This document shows, one piece after another, positions 11,965 through 20,013 of a DNA stretch of 20,567 nt. The stretch is from positions 1-20,567 of IMG/VR virus record IMGVR_UViG_3300008218_000073, one strand, 5' to 3'. Positions within the stretch are counted from its first letter, which is position 1. Each line of letters starts with the position of its first letter. The notes beneath the pieces were generated by a model. The model was not told where the DNA came from, did no database searches, and saw only the letters and a program-made list of their open reading frames with translations. This DNA comes from a virus. Both the position numbers and the translations under genes were made by a program.

Positions 11965-12849
11965 TTACGCTTGCTTCTGTGCTACTCCATACGAATTAGC
12001 ATAGACTGTTGTGGCTGTTCCATCACTTCCATTTTGAGCCCATTGAAGCTGAACGTTGCCACTGTTTGTTGAATTAATAACAAGTATATTTAGTTGAACA
12101 TAACAGTATTTTCCTGCTTCCTCTCCACCAAATGACATCGTGTTTGAAAAGTCTGTTTCAGTAAGAGTTCCTATATGAACATTTGTATCATCAACATCAG
12201 TCATTCCAACTGCAGGTCCTACACCAGATAACGATCCTGCTGCACCTGACGGCACAGTAACACCAAATTTAATATCGCCACCTGTAGATGATCGGAAAAA
12301 CACATGAAACGTAATCGCCCAGTTTTCACTTGCTCCGATTGCAAACACTAAGGCATCATCATCCTGTAATGTGGTGCTTGATGTTACCGATTCATTAGAC
12401 GTTTTCCTAACAACCGATCCACTAACAGCAACCCAAATCGGATCAGCACCAGTACCTCGTGTTTGAAGATATGCTCCAGATGAGCCTGCTCCTAATCGTT
12501 GCCAGTTTGATGATCCACGAAACGCTACATCACCACGAGTTCCTACAGTATCGCCAGAGTCACCATGAGAATTAAGAAGTAGTGTTTCTGCTCCTCCATT
12601 TGGTCGGTAATAAGGTCTGCCTGTTTTATCGTATAACGTAATTTGGTTACTTGAACTTGGTGCTGATGGAGTAGAGATCGAATCCATGACTACAGAATCA
12701 ACACCAGATAATTCATCATTGCCATCACCTGCTGCTCCAGAATGTGTATGCGTAGATAAAGCCAACAGGTTATCTTTTAAATGCGTATTCAATAAGGCAG
12801 CAGTAACTAGATCACCTGTTGCCCAAGTTTTCGGTGCAGTCCACGCCAT
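11965..12849 (-). CDS. Tail fibre-like structural protein, 294 residues
   Basis: The start MAWTAPKTWATGDLVTAALLN and the following NTHLKDNLLAL are typical of phage tail fibre or minor structural proteins. THTHSGAAGDG (about 33-43) follows the HxH-Gly pattern common in fibres. The remainder is Gly/Ser/Thr/Asn-rich with many short strands and no catalytic motif, as expected of a trimeric fibre or capsid decoration. It starts 1 nt after the stop of the 91-residue zinc-ribbon gene. Its role in the virion is inferred from composition and its place after the hub protein. Confidence 0.78.
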   Translation of the reverse strand: MAWTAPKTWATGDLVTAALLNTHLKDNLLALSTHTHSGAAGDGNDELSGVDSVVMDSISTPSAPSSSNQITLYDKTGRPYYRPNGGAETLLLNSHGDSGDTVGTRGDVAFRGSSNWQRLGAGSSGAYLQTRGTGADPIWVAVSGSVVRKTSNESVTSSTTLQDDDALVFAIGASENWAITFHVFFRSSTGGDIKFGVTVPSGAAGSLSGVGPAVGMTDVDDTNVHIGTLTETDFSNTMSFGGEEAGKYCYVQLNILVINSTNSGNVQLQWAQNGSDGTATTVYANSYGVAQKQA

Positions 12850-12850
12850 T

Positions 12851-13126
12851 TTAACTCACCTCGTGTTTCTTATTTTCCTGTAATAAATATCTGACGGATT
12901 CGCCACGATTCCAGTTCTGATTTTCAATTGGTCTACTGGAAACAATTTCTTCTATGCGATCTTTGTTTTTTGGAAGCACAATAGACCAAGGTCCTTGACC
13001 ACAAACAGCACAAATCATTTCCTTACGCTTAACCTCATTCCAGATTGCGTATTCAGCGTTATTGCAATTGTCTGTAGGGCAATCGCAAATCCATCTGCCC
13101 CAGTTTAATTTCGCTCGTACTATCAT
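12851..13126 (-). CDS. Small zinc-ribbon protein of the tail module, 91 residues
   Basis: I place the start at the ATG at 13126, where TAATG overlaps the stop of the tail gene; a longer frame reaching 13216 lies inside that gene and is not supported. The N-terminus is MIVRAKLNWGRWICDCP. Cysteines C14, C16 and C21 pair with C39-x2-C42, a zinc-ribbon layout. The C-terminal part ENQNWNRGESVRYLLQENKK resembles the end of small proteins I associate with phage tail modules. Function unknown; a structural zinc site is likely. Confidence 0.78.
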   Translation of the reverse strand: MIVRAKLNWGRWICDCPTDNCNNAEYAIWNEVKRKEMICAVCGQGPWSIVLPKNKDRIEEIVSSRPIENQNWNRGESVRYLLQENKKHEVS

Positions 13127-14679
13127 TAATACGCCAACCTTGTTGATGAATCTAATACACCAGTACCCACAACCCAGTATGATCCAAAGCCACCATCTAT
13201 AGGTGATAATTCCCATTGGACGACATGAGTCATTGGTGCAATAGTATGCTGAATACTATCTATTTGAAACTCATTATTAATTCCTAAATTTGCACCTGTT
13301 GAACTATTTGCTGTTACTGTTATTCGATCGTGTAAATCCCTTGTGATAATTTCATTCATGTGAACACCATCTTTTGCTATAACAGTCATTGATAAACGAG
13401 GTAAAGCATTTTTATAGACTTGCAGATTATACGCACAGTAATCACTGGCTTCATCTGTAGATGGAAGCCATTTTGCAGGAACTGGATATGTTCGTTCTCC
13501 ATATGTTGTAATAGATGTTGCATCCGTCTGCACAATATTTCCTATATTCGATTCCGTTATCGGTGTTCCTCGTGCTTGGAGTTTCGTTATATACGCTAAA
13601 CTTGTTGAGTTATTTGTTAATTGAATAAGCATACGTTCACCAGTTTTTGTTACTGATATACCGATACTTGATGTTAAATTATCCCCTGATCCATCTGATG
13701 CACTATTCGCTAGCATATCGGTTGTGGCTGCAGTCGTTGTCCAAGCGTTAACTCCTACTGCGTTTGTATCGCTATTTGAATTTGGGAATCGTGCTTCAAA
13801 TGTTTTTACAAGTCCTATATCAATTGTTGGACTTGCTGATCCTGTTTCTGGATGAGTCCATAATGCAGCAAGCGAACCAACAGTATATATGCGAGTACCT
13901 GCACGGAATTCATTGAAAATTTGTGGTAATGGATCATTCTGCACAATCTGAACATAGTTTAACGTAGACCCTCCTGCATCACTGAACGTTGCCTGACTTG
14001 TTGAAGCATGTGTTTCAGTATATCTATGATGCCGATTCTCAAAAGCAATCTTTCCGTCTGCTGTTTCTTTTATCCAACCTGCTTCTGTTTCTGCAAGTTC
14101 ATCCAATGCAAATGGTGCAGGCTGTCGTGTTGTCCAATAACGAGTAACAGTTGTCTTTCCTTCGTCAAGATCACGATCATCAGCAGCCCATCCTGCAGCA
14201 TCTAATATATCGTCAACTAATTGATCGGTTCTTTGGCTTGTTGCCTGTGCTACATCAACCTTTGCCTGCTGTAGCCTTCCCAAAGGACCTTTGGCTTCAA
14301 TAACTGCTGTTCGTGCCTGACCTGATTGCACCATAGGAAGAATCTTAGTTATGTATCCAGTCCAGATTGGAGTATCAAGAAATGAAAAAGGAAACGTATA
14401 TGCAAATCCTGTATTGCCTGCCTGTACTTGTATTTTTCTTGACGGCAAAAGATTGCCATATAATGCTCCAGTAGATAAAAAGCTGTTGTAAATACCAGTG
14501 CTGTTATTAAGGGAAATTTGCAATGTTCCTGCTACTGCTTTTCCTGTTAACTGTGAAGCAAAGTTTGCACCACGAAAAAGTCTGACAGAAAAAACATTGT
14601 CGCTTACATCTTCATTAGAGTCTGAAAAATCCCCATCATTATTCCAGTCAACTAATACTTTATATGTTGCAAGTGCCAT
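13126..14679 (-). CDS. Minor tail / hub-like protein, 517 residues
   Basis: The N-terminal ~100 residues carry a pattern I associate with siphophage tail proteins: YKVLVDWNNDGDFSD, then FRGANFASQLTGKAVAGTLQ and YGNLLPSRKIQVQAG. A domain rich in short strands follows, with a C-terminal part ending in VVQWELSPIDGGFGSYWVVG. Such proteins form part of the tail tip or baseplate hub that contacts tail tube and fibres. It is encoded after the tape measure and fibre genes, as expected for tail-tip parts. Its ATG overlaps the stop of the preceding gene as TAATG, and its own stop overlaps the next start the same way. Confidence 0.8.
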   Translation of the reverse strand: MALATYKVLVDWNNDGDFSDSNEDVSDNVFSVRLFRGANFASQLTGKAVAGTLQISLNNSTGIYNSFLSTGALYGNLLPSRKIQVQAGNTGFAYTFPFSFLDTPIWTGYITKILPMVQSGQARTAVIEAKGPLGRLQQAKVDVAQATSQRTDQLVDDILDAAGWAADDRDLDEGKTTVTRYWTTRQPAPFALDELAETEAGWIKETADGKIAFENRHHRYTETHASTSQATFSDAGGSTLNYVQIVQNDPLPQIFNEFRAGTRIYTVGSLAALWTHPETGSASPTIDIGLVKTFEARFPNSNSDTNAVGVNAWTTTAATTDMLANSASDGSGDNLTSSIGISVTKTGERMLIQLTNNSTSLAYITKLQARGTPITESNIGNIVQTDATSITTYGERTYPVPAKWLPSTDEASDYCAYNLQVYKNALPRLSMTVIAKDGVHMNEIITRDLHDRITVTANSSTGANLGINNEFQIDSIQHTIAPMTHVVQWELSPIDGGFGSYWVVGTGVLDSSTRLAY

Positions 14680-14951
14680 TATGTATCAAATCCTTCAATC
14701 TTAGATCGGTTATCTTGAAGTAATTTTTTATCTGCCAACCACCATTTATCTTTAGAAGCAGATGTGGCAGAAACTACTTCCGTTTCCTGTAAAGGCATCT
14801 GCTTTGTAACATTCTTTGCAAGTGATTCTATTTGCTGATCCTTTGCTGCTAGCATCCTTGCTAATGCGATATTATGAAGCTGTGCTACTGCCAAAGGATT
14901 AATCTGCCGTAATTCGTTTAAATCTTCAGATGTTATTTCCACGTTATCCAT
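14679..14951 (-). CDS. Hypothetical protein, 90 residues, in the tail module
   Basis: No family recognised. Residues ~1-50 are helical (DLNELRQINPLAVAQLHNIA, LARMLAAKDQQIESLAKNV) and likely a short coiled coil; the rest is polar. The stop codon overlaps the start of the hub gene as TAATG. The ATG follows the previous stop by 8 nt with a GGGG-type ribosome binding site. An assembly partner or small tail component is possible from position alone. Confidence 0.7.
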   Translation of the reverse strand: MDNVEITSEDLNELRQINPLAVAQLHNIALARMLAAKDQQIESLAKNVTKQMPLQETEVVSATSASKDKWWLADKKLLQDNRSKIEGFDT

Positions 14952-14959
14952 AATTCCCC

Positions 14960-15202
14960 TTATGAAGCAGCCGTAAATGTTGGTGCTGTTAATCCACCAA
15001 CGGCTGCTGATTGTTGCTGCTTACTTGCTGACGTATTGATTAAATCACCAAACTTGTTAACCATTGCCACCTGCCACGCTGCATCATCTCCATATTCTGG
15101 ATATCTTGCACGATTCAAAACTCTTGTCGCTGTTGGGATTGTAATTGTTTTTGTTACTCCACCTACTACTGCTATGCTGATTGTTACATCTCCAGTTGCC
15201 AT
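14960..15202 (-). CDS. Hypothetical structural-module protein, 80 residues
   Basis: No family recognised. A beta-rich N-terminus (DVTISIAVVGGVTKTITIP) precedes a helical middle (RVLNRARYPEYGDDAAWQVA) and a Ala/Ser/Thr-rich tail. AAGGAG lies 7 nt before the ATG. It is the first gene after the 51-nt upstream element at 15216-15266, so it may head a separate late transcript that includes the hub gene. Coding status is well supported by the ribosome binding site. Confidence 0.72.
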   Translation of the reverse strand: MATGDVTISIAVVGGVTKTITIPTATRVLNRARYPEYGDDAAWQVAMVNKFGDLINTSASKQQQSAAVGGLTAPTFTAAS

Positions 15203-15215
15203 ATTCGCTCCTTAC

Positions 15216-15266
15216 GCCTTCTAATTAGCCGTTTACGAGGGGTTAAAAGTTTTTTATATAGTTTAC
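15216..15266 (-). promoter_or_regulatory. Candidate phage promoter/leader element, copy B
   Basis: Read on the minus strand, these 51 nt align ungapped with 1022-1072. The identical parts are GTAA, TATA, an A tract, TTTTAACCC, GTAAACG and the later TAGAA. The element ends 13 nt before the ATG at 15202, within the ribosome-binding leader. It occupies most of one of the few gaps of any size among the leftward genes. Part of it (15233-15247) is also repeated, inverted, at 11697-11711. Confidence 0.5.
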
Positions 15267-15274
15267 TATTAATC

Positions 15275-16957
15275 CTATTCTTTCGCATCAAGCTTCTGAT
15301 TGAGTTCTTGTATTGCCTTTACAATTACAGGTATTAATTGCCGTTCCTGAATTGCAAGAATATTTTGTATATCACCAAAGCTTCCATCACCTTCATGGAC
15401 TGCTTCTGGAATAATTGCCTGTATATCCTGTGCCAGAAATCCGACTCGTGTTTCACTATCAGTTCCGTAGCCGTCAACAAAATTAAATTTCACTGGTCGC
15501 ATTTGTAGAAGATCGGCTAATCCATACGCTGAATCAATAATGTTTTCTTTAACACGTTGATCTGAGGATTCGTGATATGTTCCATGTGTGCCTGTAACAT
15601 CACCTGTACCACCATCAACTGTAAGACGTGTTACATAAGTAGCATTTAAATCAGAACCAGATGATCCTGCTGCAATACCCTGAACAAGAAAATCACCACT
15701 TGTAGCAGAACCCTTGCCTTGCCCTCCACGCAGAACGATATTTCCCCCTGCGATATTATTTGTGGTTGTTGGAGTAGCCTGTCCACCACTTAGAACAAGA
15801 ACATTTGCTGCTTCACCATGTGATGCCCGATATCCTGCTTTAATTATTGCTTCATATCCTGCTGCTGCACTCCATCCAGACGAACCACCTCCACGAAATA
15901 GGTGAATCATTTGATAGCCATCTGATTCAATCAACAGCATTTCGGATGAATCATCAGCAAGAGATGTACTGTCGACTGGTGTTTTTAATGCTCCTTCATT
16001 CGGGGTTAAAGGGCTGTCAGCCGTTGATCCGTCTGTTTTTCTCATATCAAACTTCACAACTGGCTGTGTTGGTGTTGCATCACCAAGACGAAATTCAAAG
16101 TCGGCAGCGTTTCTATCATTATCGCTGAAGAAAAGTAAATTAGGTCCACCATATGCGTCATGCTCTTTTTTAATAGCGAAATAAGTATCTGCTTCCTGAA
16201 CACCAGTAAACGGATGATTGATATCCGAACTCTTTAATGCAAATATCGTATCGTCAGCAGCACCTTGGTTAATCGTTAATCCAGTTGTAACATCACCATT
16301 TGCCGTATCGTTGATATAGGTTGTGCCTGATATTTGGACAATGCCGTTTATGTCCATGAGCGTTGCAGTTATATCAATTTCGCTACCACCTGCTACTACA
16401 AGAGTTGATCCATTTCCATAGATGTATTCACCACCTACATCATTGAAATAAATCTTTTGGCTACCTGATACGAGAACGTCTCCCCCATGAATAACGACTC
16501 TGCCATTTGCTCCATCAAGCTTTAATAATCCTTTTGAATTGCCACCATCAGAAACGGCAAATAGTATATCTCCGTCATTGGTTATATTGCTAATGATAAG
16601 CGAATTAGCTGCTACCCCAAGATGATCAGATGTTCCTTCAATCACATTGGATAATTCTGCATCTGCACTTAATGATGTTGATCGGTTAAGAATAACCGAA
16701 TCACCATCAGTTCCAATCTTCAGCAATGCATCATCAACGATTATTGGGGCAGTACTCCAAACAGGAGCAGTTCCTGAACTGGTAAGAATAGTATTTGCAG
16801 CACCGATTCCTAATCGTGAAAGAACTGTAGTGCTTGTTGCATATGCTATATCCCCTGCTGCCTGACTGGCGAATATATGCCCTGTTCCGTCCGTTGCTTC
16901 AAACTCGGCTTGAGTCATTGAAGTTCCTACTGTTTTATGCTGAAATTCATTAGCCAT
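15275..16957 (-). CDS. Tail fibre/spike with C-terminal S74 intramolecular chaperone
   Basis: A 560-residue fibre protein. Residues 1-455 are Gly/Ser/Thr/Asn-rich with repeating strand-like segments (such as GGDVLVSGSQKIYFNDVGGE), fitting a trimeric beta-rich shaft. Residues ~464-560 match the Peptidase_S74 chaperone: SSDQRVKENI with the Ser/Lys pair S465 and K470, then LLQMRPVKFNFVD, RVGFLAQDIQAIIPEAV and the helical end QLIPVIVKAIQELNQKL. This domain promotes trimer folding and then cuts itself off. The fibre is probably a host receptor-binding part. The ATG overlaps the tape measure stop by 8 nt, with GAGGGA just upstream. Confidence 0.88.
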   Translation of the reverse strand: MANEFQHKTVGTSMTQAEFEATDGTGHIFASQAAGDIAYATSTTVLSRLGIGAANTILTSSGTAPVWSTAPIIVDDALLKIGTDGDSVILNRSTSLSADAELSNVIEGTSDHLGVAANSLIISNITNDGDILFAVSDGGNSKGLLKLDGANGRVVIHGGDVLVSGSQKIYFNDVGGEYIYGNGSTLVVAGGSEIDITATLMDINGIVQISGTTYINDTANGDVTTGLTINQGAADDTIFALKSSDINHPFTGVQEADTYFAIKKEHDAYGGPNLLFFSDNDRNAADFEFRLGDATPTQPVVKFDMRKTDGSTADSPLTPNEGALKTPVDSTSLADDSSEMLLIESDGYQMIHLFRGGGSSGWSAAAGYEAIIKAGYRASHGEAANVLVLSGGQATPTTTNNIAGGNIVLRGGQGKGSATSGDFLVQGIAAGSSGSDLNATYVTRLTVDGGTGDVTGTHGTYHESSDQRVKENIIDSAYGLADLLQMRPVKFNFVDGYGTDSETRVGFLAQDIQAIIPEAVHEGDGSFGDIQNILAIQERQLIPVIVKAIQELNQKLDAKE

Positions 16958-18632
16958 TTATTCCCTCACTCATTTTTTTATCAACTGCTCCATCTAAATC
17001 TTCTTGTTTTACTACTTGCTGCACTGTTCCATAGTTAATTAGCGTTACGTTATTTCTAGCCAACCACTCCATAGTTGCAGTACCACTGCTAAAATCAGCA
17101 TCACCTGTAGATGAAGCACTACCAATTCTTCTTTTTGAAATCCCTAATGCTCGCTCCATGTCTTTCATAACTATTCCCAAACCTGATTCCTCTAACATAG
17201 CAGCTTTTGCTTCTCTTGAAAGAGGAATACCTTTTACGCCTTGCCCTTTATGATGGGCTTCACCACCAAGTACATCAAGCATTTCTTCAAATGCCCCTGC
17301 AACGTTATTAATAGATTTTTCCACTTCTAAAGCTTCACCTTGCAGCACATCAGCCATTTCTTCAAATGACATTGCTACGCCCTCAAAATGTTCTTTGGAT
17401 ACACTTCCAAAATTTTTAAAAGCATTACCAAGGTCTGAAAATTTATCTTTTACAGCAGTAACCATACCATCAGCAGTAAACTCTACTTTTTCCATCGGCT
17501 CTATAAAATCAACACCTAATACTTCACCTAATTTTGGAATTTTTCCAACAAGCCAATTAACGCCACTACTGATTGCATTAACCAGTGTTACAAATGAATT
17601 TACGCCTGCTTCTATAAATCCAATAATTTCATTAAATACAAACGAGACAATATCTCTTACTATTTCAAATCGTCTGAAAGCTACAACAGCTAGAGCAACT
17701 GCTCCTGCAACAGCAAGAAATGGCAACCCTACACCTGCTACAACAACAACTAACCCTTTTATCAGTAAAATAAGCAGAGGCAGACCAACCATTAATGCAC
17801 CGATTGGAATCATTACAGCAGCTATTATTGCTGTGAGTTTAAGAATACCTCGTGTCAAATCAGGATTTGCTTTTATCCAAACAAATAGAGGTTCAGTTGC
17901 TTCCCGAAATGAATCTGCTAATCGTGTCAACTCTGGGATTAATACATTTCCAATTGTTGTCGTTAATCCAGTTTGAACTTTAGCAAGATTTGCTAACGCA
18001 TCACGATATTCTTCAGATGCACGGATGCCTTCTTGTTCTGTAAAAGAACCAAATCTTTTTAGCATTTCTATGGAATCAGCAACAGCACCCGATACGCCTT
18101 CTTCAAATAGTGGAATTAATGCCTGACCCGATTTGCCGAATAGTTGTGTTGCAACAGAACTTTTATCCATATCCTCTGGAAGTTTTGCAATAGCATCTCC
18201 CAATTTGGCAAATGCTTTATCCATTGATAAGCCTTCCAAATCAGCCATACTAACGCCCAATTGATCGAACAAATCTTTATAGGTAGCTGTTCCGCCTTTA
18301 GCTTCACTAATAGCCACAGCCATCTTTCGTGTTGATGTTTCGACAGCAGCAAGATTTACGCCACCTAATTCAGCAGCATGAGCAAGTCCTTGAAGCACGT
18401 CTGTACTCATTCCAGTTGCTTTATTTAATTTGCCGATACGATCTTGGAATATTGATGTTGTATTTGCAGCTTTTAAGAATCCAAATGTTACAGCAGTTCC
18501 CACAGCACCAATTGCAAAGCCCATTCTACGGACTGAATCTGCTGCTTTTTTCACCCGATCCTGAAACGAACCAATAGCAGCTTTTGCTTTTGTCGCATCA
18601 GCTTTAATATTTACTACGACTTCATTAGCCAT
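16950..18632 (-). CDS. Tail tape measure protein, 560 residues
   Basis: I start it at the ATG at 18632, which has GAGGAG just upstream; a longer frame would need a TTG at 18659. The N-terminal ~240 residues are long amphipathic helices (DATKAKAAIGSFQDRVKKAA; GLAHAAELGGVNLAAVETST). Residues ~262-319 form a hydrophobic block with two or more membrane-type segments, typical of tape measure proteins. The rest is helical to the end. Tape measure proteins set tail length and are ejected with the DNA. At about 0.15 nm per residue, 560 residues would suggest a tail of roughly 85 nm. It follows the tail assembly chaperone pair, the standard order. Confidence 0.88.
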   Translation of the reverse strand: MANEVVVNIKADATKAKAAIGSFQDRVKKAADSVRRMGFAIGAVGTAVTFGFLKAANTTSIFQDRIGKLNKATGMSTDVLQGLAHAAELGGVNLAAVETSTRKMAVAISEAKGGTATYKDLFDQLGVSMADLEGLSMDKAFAKLGDAIAKLPEDMDKSSVATQLFGKSGQALIPLFEEGVSGAVADSIEMLKRFGSFTEQEGIRASEEYRDALANLAKVQTGLTTTIGNVLIPELTRLADSFREATEPLFVWIKANPDLTRGILKLTAIIAAVMIPIGALMVGLPLLILLIKGLVVVVAGVGLPFLAVAGAVALAVVAFRRFEIVRDIVSFVFNEIIGFIEAGVNSFVTLVNAISSGVNWLVGKIPKLGEVLGVDFIEPMEKVEFTADGMVTAVKDKFSDLGNAFKNFGSVSKEHFEGVAMSFEEMADVLQGEALEVEKSINNVAGAFEEMLDVLGGEAHHKGQGVKGIPLSREAKAAMLEESGLGIVMKDMERALGISKRRIGSASSTGDADFSSGTATMEWLARNNVTLINYGTVQQVVKQEDLDGAVDKKMSEGING

Positions 18633-18846
18633 ATTTCTCCTCGTCTGGCTGTGCTTCAATAAGTATTCGGTTCATGTGTAGAAGTAAAGAAGCATCCTCA
18701 TTCATTAACTGACTCGGAACAACTCCGTATTTCTGACATAAATTATCAATTAACCTATAGATGATTAACACCTTCGGCATCCCTTCAATATCTCCTAATT
18801 CATTGGTATGTCCACCAGTATGTCTGAACTGTTGGACTGCTCGGAT
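18625..18846 (-). CDS. Second tail assembly chaperone part, made by -1 frameshift
   Basis: A frame in the -1 register relative to the chaperone gene runs from just after the slippery site to TAA at 18627-18625 (73 codons). It reads IRAVQQFRHT... then ELGDIEGMPKVLIIYRL and YGVVPSQLMNEDASLLLHMN, like the T part of siphophage G/GT chaperones. It has no good start codon: an ATG at codon 23 follows AGGAG by 11 nt and is a weak alternative. Fused to residues 1-107 of the upstream gene it would yield a 180-residue product. It ends 8 nt inside the tape measure gene. In characterised phages the long form recruits the tape measure protein. Confidence 0.82.
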   Translation of the reverse strand: MRAVQQFRHTGGHTNELGDIEGMPKVLIIYRLIDNLCQKYGVVPSQLMNEDASLLLHMNRILIEAQPDEEKYG

Positions 18847-19166
18847 AAAGGGTCGTCAGGCTTTGCCACAACCTCCGTCCATTTCTCAATCAAAAGAGTT
18901 GATAATTCCAACGGCAACTGCAAAACACCTTCAGCATCAGCAGGAATATCATTGCCGTCTTCCTGAAGATTCCAATTTAATAAAATTTCATTTCCGAATT
19001 TTTCCAATATATCTTTTGACTGGTTTGCTTCCACCATTGTCTGTATTTCGAGGAACAGCCCCAGAGGAACATCAAGGCGAGTGCGTATTTCCAAGCCTTC
19101 ATAATCGCCTTCAAATACCAATAAGGCTGTTCTTCTTTGTAATTGAAACTTTCCGTTACTGCTCAT
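18795..19166 (-). CDS. Tail assembly chaperone, short form
   Basis: A 123-residue protein between the tail tube and tape measure genes, the position of the G-type tail assembly chaperone. I start it at the ATG at 19166, with GGAGGGG a few bases upstream; a TTG at 19178 would add four residues. The N-terminal half is beta-rich (KFQLQRRTALLVFEGDYEGL; RTRLDVPLGLFLEIQ), and the rest helical and acidic. Codons 106-107 (CCT TTA) lie in a canonical slippery site, so some ribosomes shift to make the 180-residue form. The rest read on to TAG at 18795. Confidence 0.82.
   Translation of the reverse strand: MSSNGKFQLQRRTALLVFEGDYEGLEIRTRLDVPLGLFLEIQTMVEANQSKDILEKFGNEILLNWNLQEDGNDIPADAEGVLQLPLELSTLLIEKWTEVVAKPDDPLSEQSNSSDILVDIPMN
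18810..18837 (-). promoter_or_regulatory. Likely frameshift-stimulating stem-loop
   Basis: Eight nt after the slippery heptamer, GTCCAACAG (18837-18829) pairs with CTGGTGGAC (18818-18810): eight base pairs with one A-G mismatch around a 10-nt loop. Spacing and size are as expected for a -1 frameshift stimulator. Confidence 0.6.
18846..18852 (-). promoter_or_regulatory. Programmed -1 frameshift slippery heptamer
   Basis: On the minus strand the sequence is C CCT TTA in the frame of the chaperone gene, an exact X XXY YYZ heptamer. It lies immediately downstream of the last stop (TGA, two codons earlier) in the -1 frame and 51 nt before the 0-frame stop. Both tRNAs can re-pair as CCC and TTT. 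Confidence 0.8.
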
Positions 19167-19179
19167 TTTCCCCTCCAAA

Positions 19180-19584
19180 CTATGCCCATGTCGGAACTGT
19201 TGTGCTGTTTAAACTGCCTGATGCTGTGTAATTCGCTTCACCTGTTGCACTTCTACTAAGTGCATAATCAGTAAAGATTGTTTCATTCGGTAGCGATTGT
19301 CCTGAGATTGTTATAGTTACTGTGCGAGTTACTGAAGTAGATGAGACTGTGCTGAAGACTGCATGAGATAGGTTACTCGCATCATTAAATACTCCGTTCA
19401 CAGTGATAGTAAAATCGGCAAGCAATAAGAGTCTTTCAACTGCACTACTATTTATTCCTGTAACATCCTGTACTCCTCGTGGAATACCGAAATCGAGTGA
19501 GGTAACATCATTGGAAATAGTTCTTGCTGATCCACCATGATCATCAACAGCTAGAGCCATTCCCATTCCTGATTCTTTTGCCAT
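19180..19584 (-). CDS. Major tail tube protein
   Basis: A 134-residue protein whose sequence strongly resembles siphophage tail tube subunits: MAKESGMGMALAVDDHGGSA at the start, then SLDFGIPRGVQDVTGINSSA, ERLLLLADFTITVNGVFNDA, and the beta-rich end TRTVTITISGQSLPNETIF ... TVPTWA. Such subunits stack as hexameric rings around the tape measure. The gene lies just before the chaperone pair, the standard place for the tail tube. AGGAGGG precedes the ATG. The size is on the small side but fits this type. Confidence 0.88.
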   Translation of the reverse strand: MAKESGMGMALAVDDHGGSARTISNDVTSLDFGIPRGVQDVTGINSSAVERLLLLADFTITVNGVFNDASNLSHAVFSTVSSTSVTRTVTITISGQSLPNETIFTDYALSRSATGEANYTASGSLNSTTVPTWA

Positions 19585-19602
19585 AGTAACCCTCCTTTTG
19601 GT

Positions 19603-20013
19603 TTACTTGTTTTGACGTTTAAATTGATACATATCCTCGTTAAAATTATCTGTCCATCTTTCGGGTTCTGCTATGCCTTGTCCATTTTTATATAACACAG
19701 GCACTTTATCGGTAGCGATAACATGAGTTCCCGATTTGAAGCAAGGTTGACCTGCTTCAAAATGAAACTTAATTAGATTCTCATCCAATTGTTTTTCGGT
19801 AAAATATCGTTTTGTTTTCTTACATTCAGTACGCAGAATATTCACATATAATTCACCAGTAGTTGGTTCAACTTGCGTAGGAGATAACAACACATCCCAT
19901 CCGTTAAAGTATTGAGGGCAATCTGCATCTATACAATTCGACTTCCGAAAATGATCGGCTAATCGTTTTGCTCTATATCGGTTTTGTGTACTACGCATAT
20001 GCGACTGAATCAT
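19603..20013 (-). CDS. Small conserved-looking protein before the tail tube gene, 136 residues
   Basis: No function known to me. NCIDADCPQYFNGWDVLLSP (about 26-45) with C27, C32 and later C64 and C91, GELYVNILRTECKKTKRYFTE, FHFEAGQPCF and the end EPERWTDNFNEDMYQFKRQNK match a small protein I have met near phage tail tube genes. The chosen ATG follows AGGA by about 7 nt and overlaps the previous gene's stop by 23 nt. Head-tail completion or tail assembly are plausible roles. Confidence 0.75.
   Translation of the reverse strand: MIQSHMRSTQNRYRAKRLADHFRKSNCIDADCPQYFNGWDVLLSPTQVEPTTGELYVNILRTECKKTKRYFTEKQLDENLIKFHFEAGQPCFKSGTHVIATDKVPVLYKNGQGIAEPERWTDNFNEDMYQFKRQNK

Noticed and set aside
13127-13216. 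N-terminal extension of the 91-residue zinc-ribbon gene
   Set aside because: The extension lies wholly inside the hub gene; the TAATG overlap at 13126 gives the expected start.
17395-17976. A 193-codon rightward frame
   Set aside because: It lies opposite the tape measure gene, is rich in Thr/Ile/Pro as expected of a complementary-strand artefact, and has no ribosome binding site.
18761-19231. A 156-codon rightward frame
   Set aside because: It is antisense to the chaperone gene and its frameshift extension, which have strong support.
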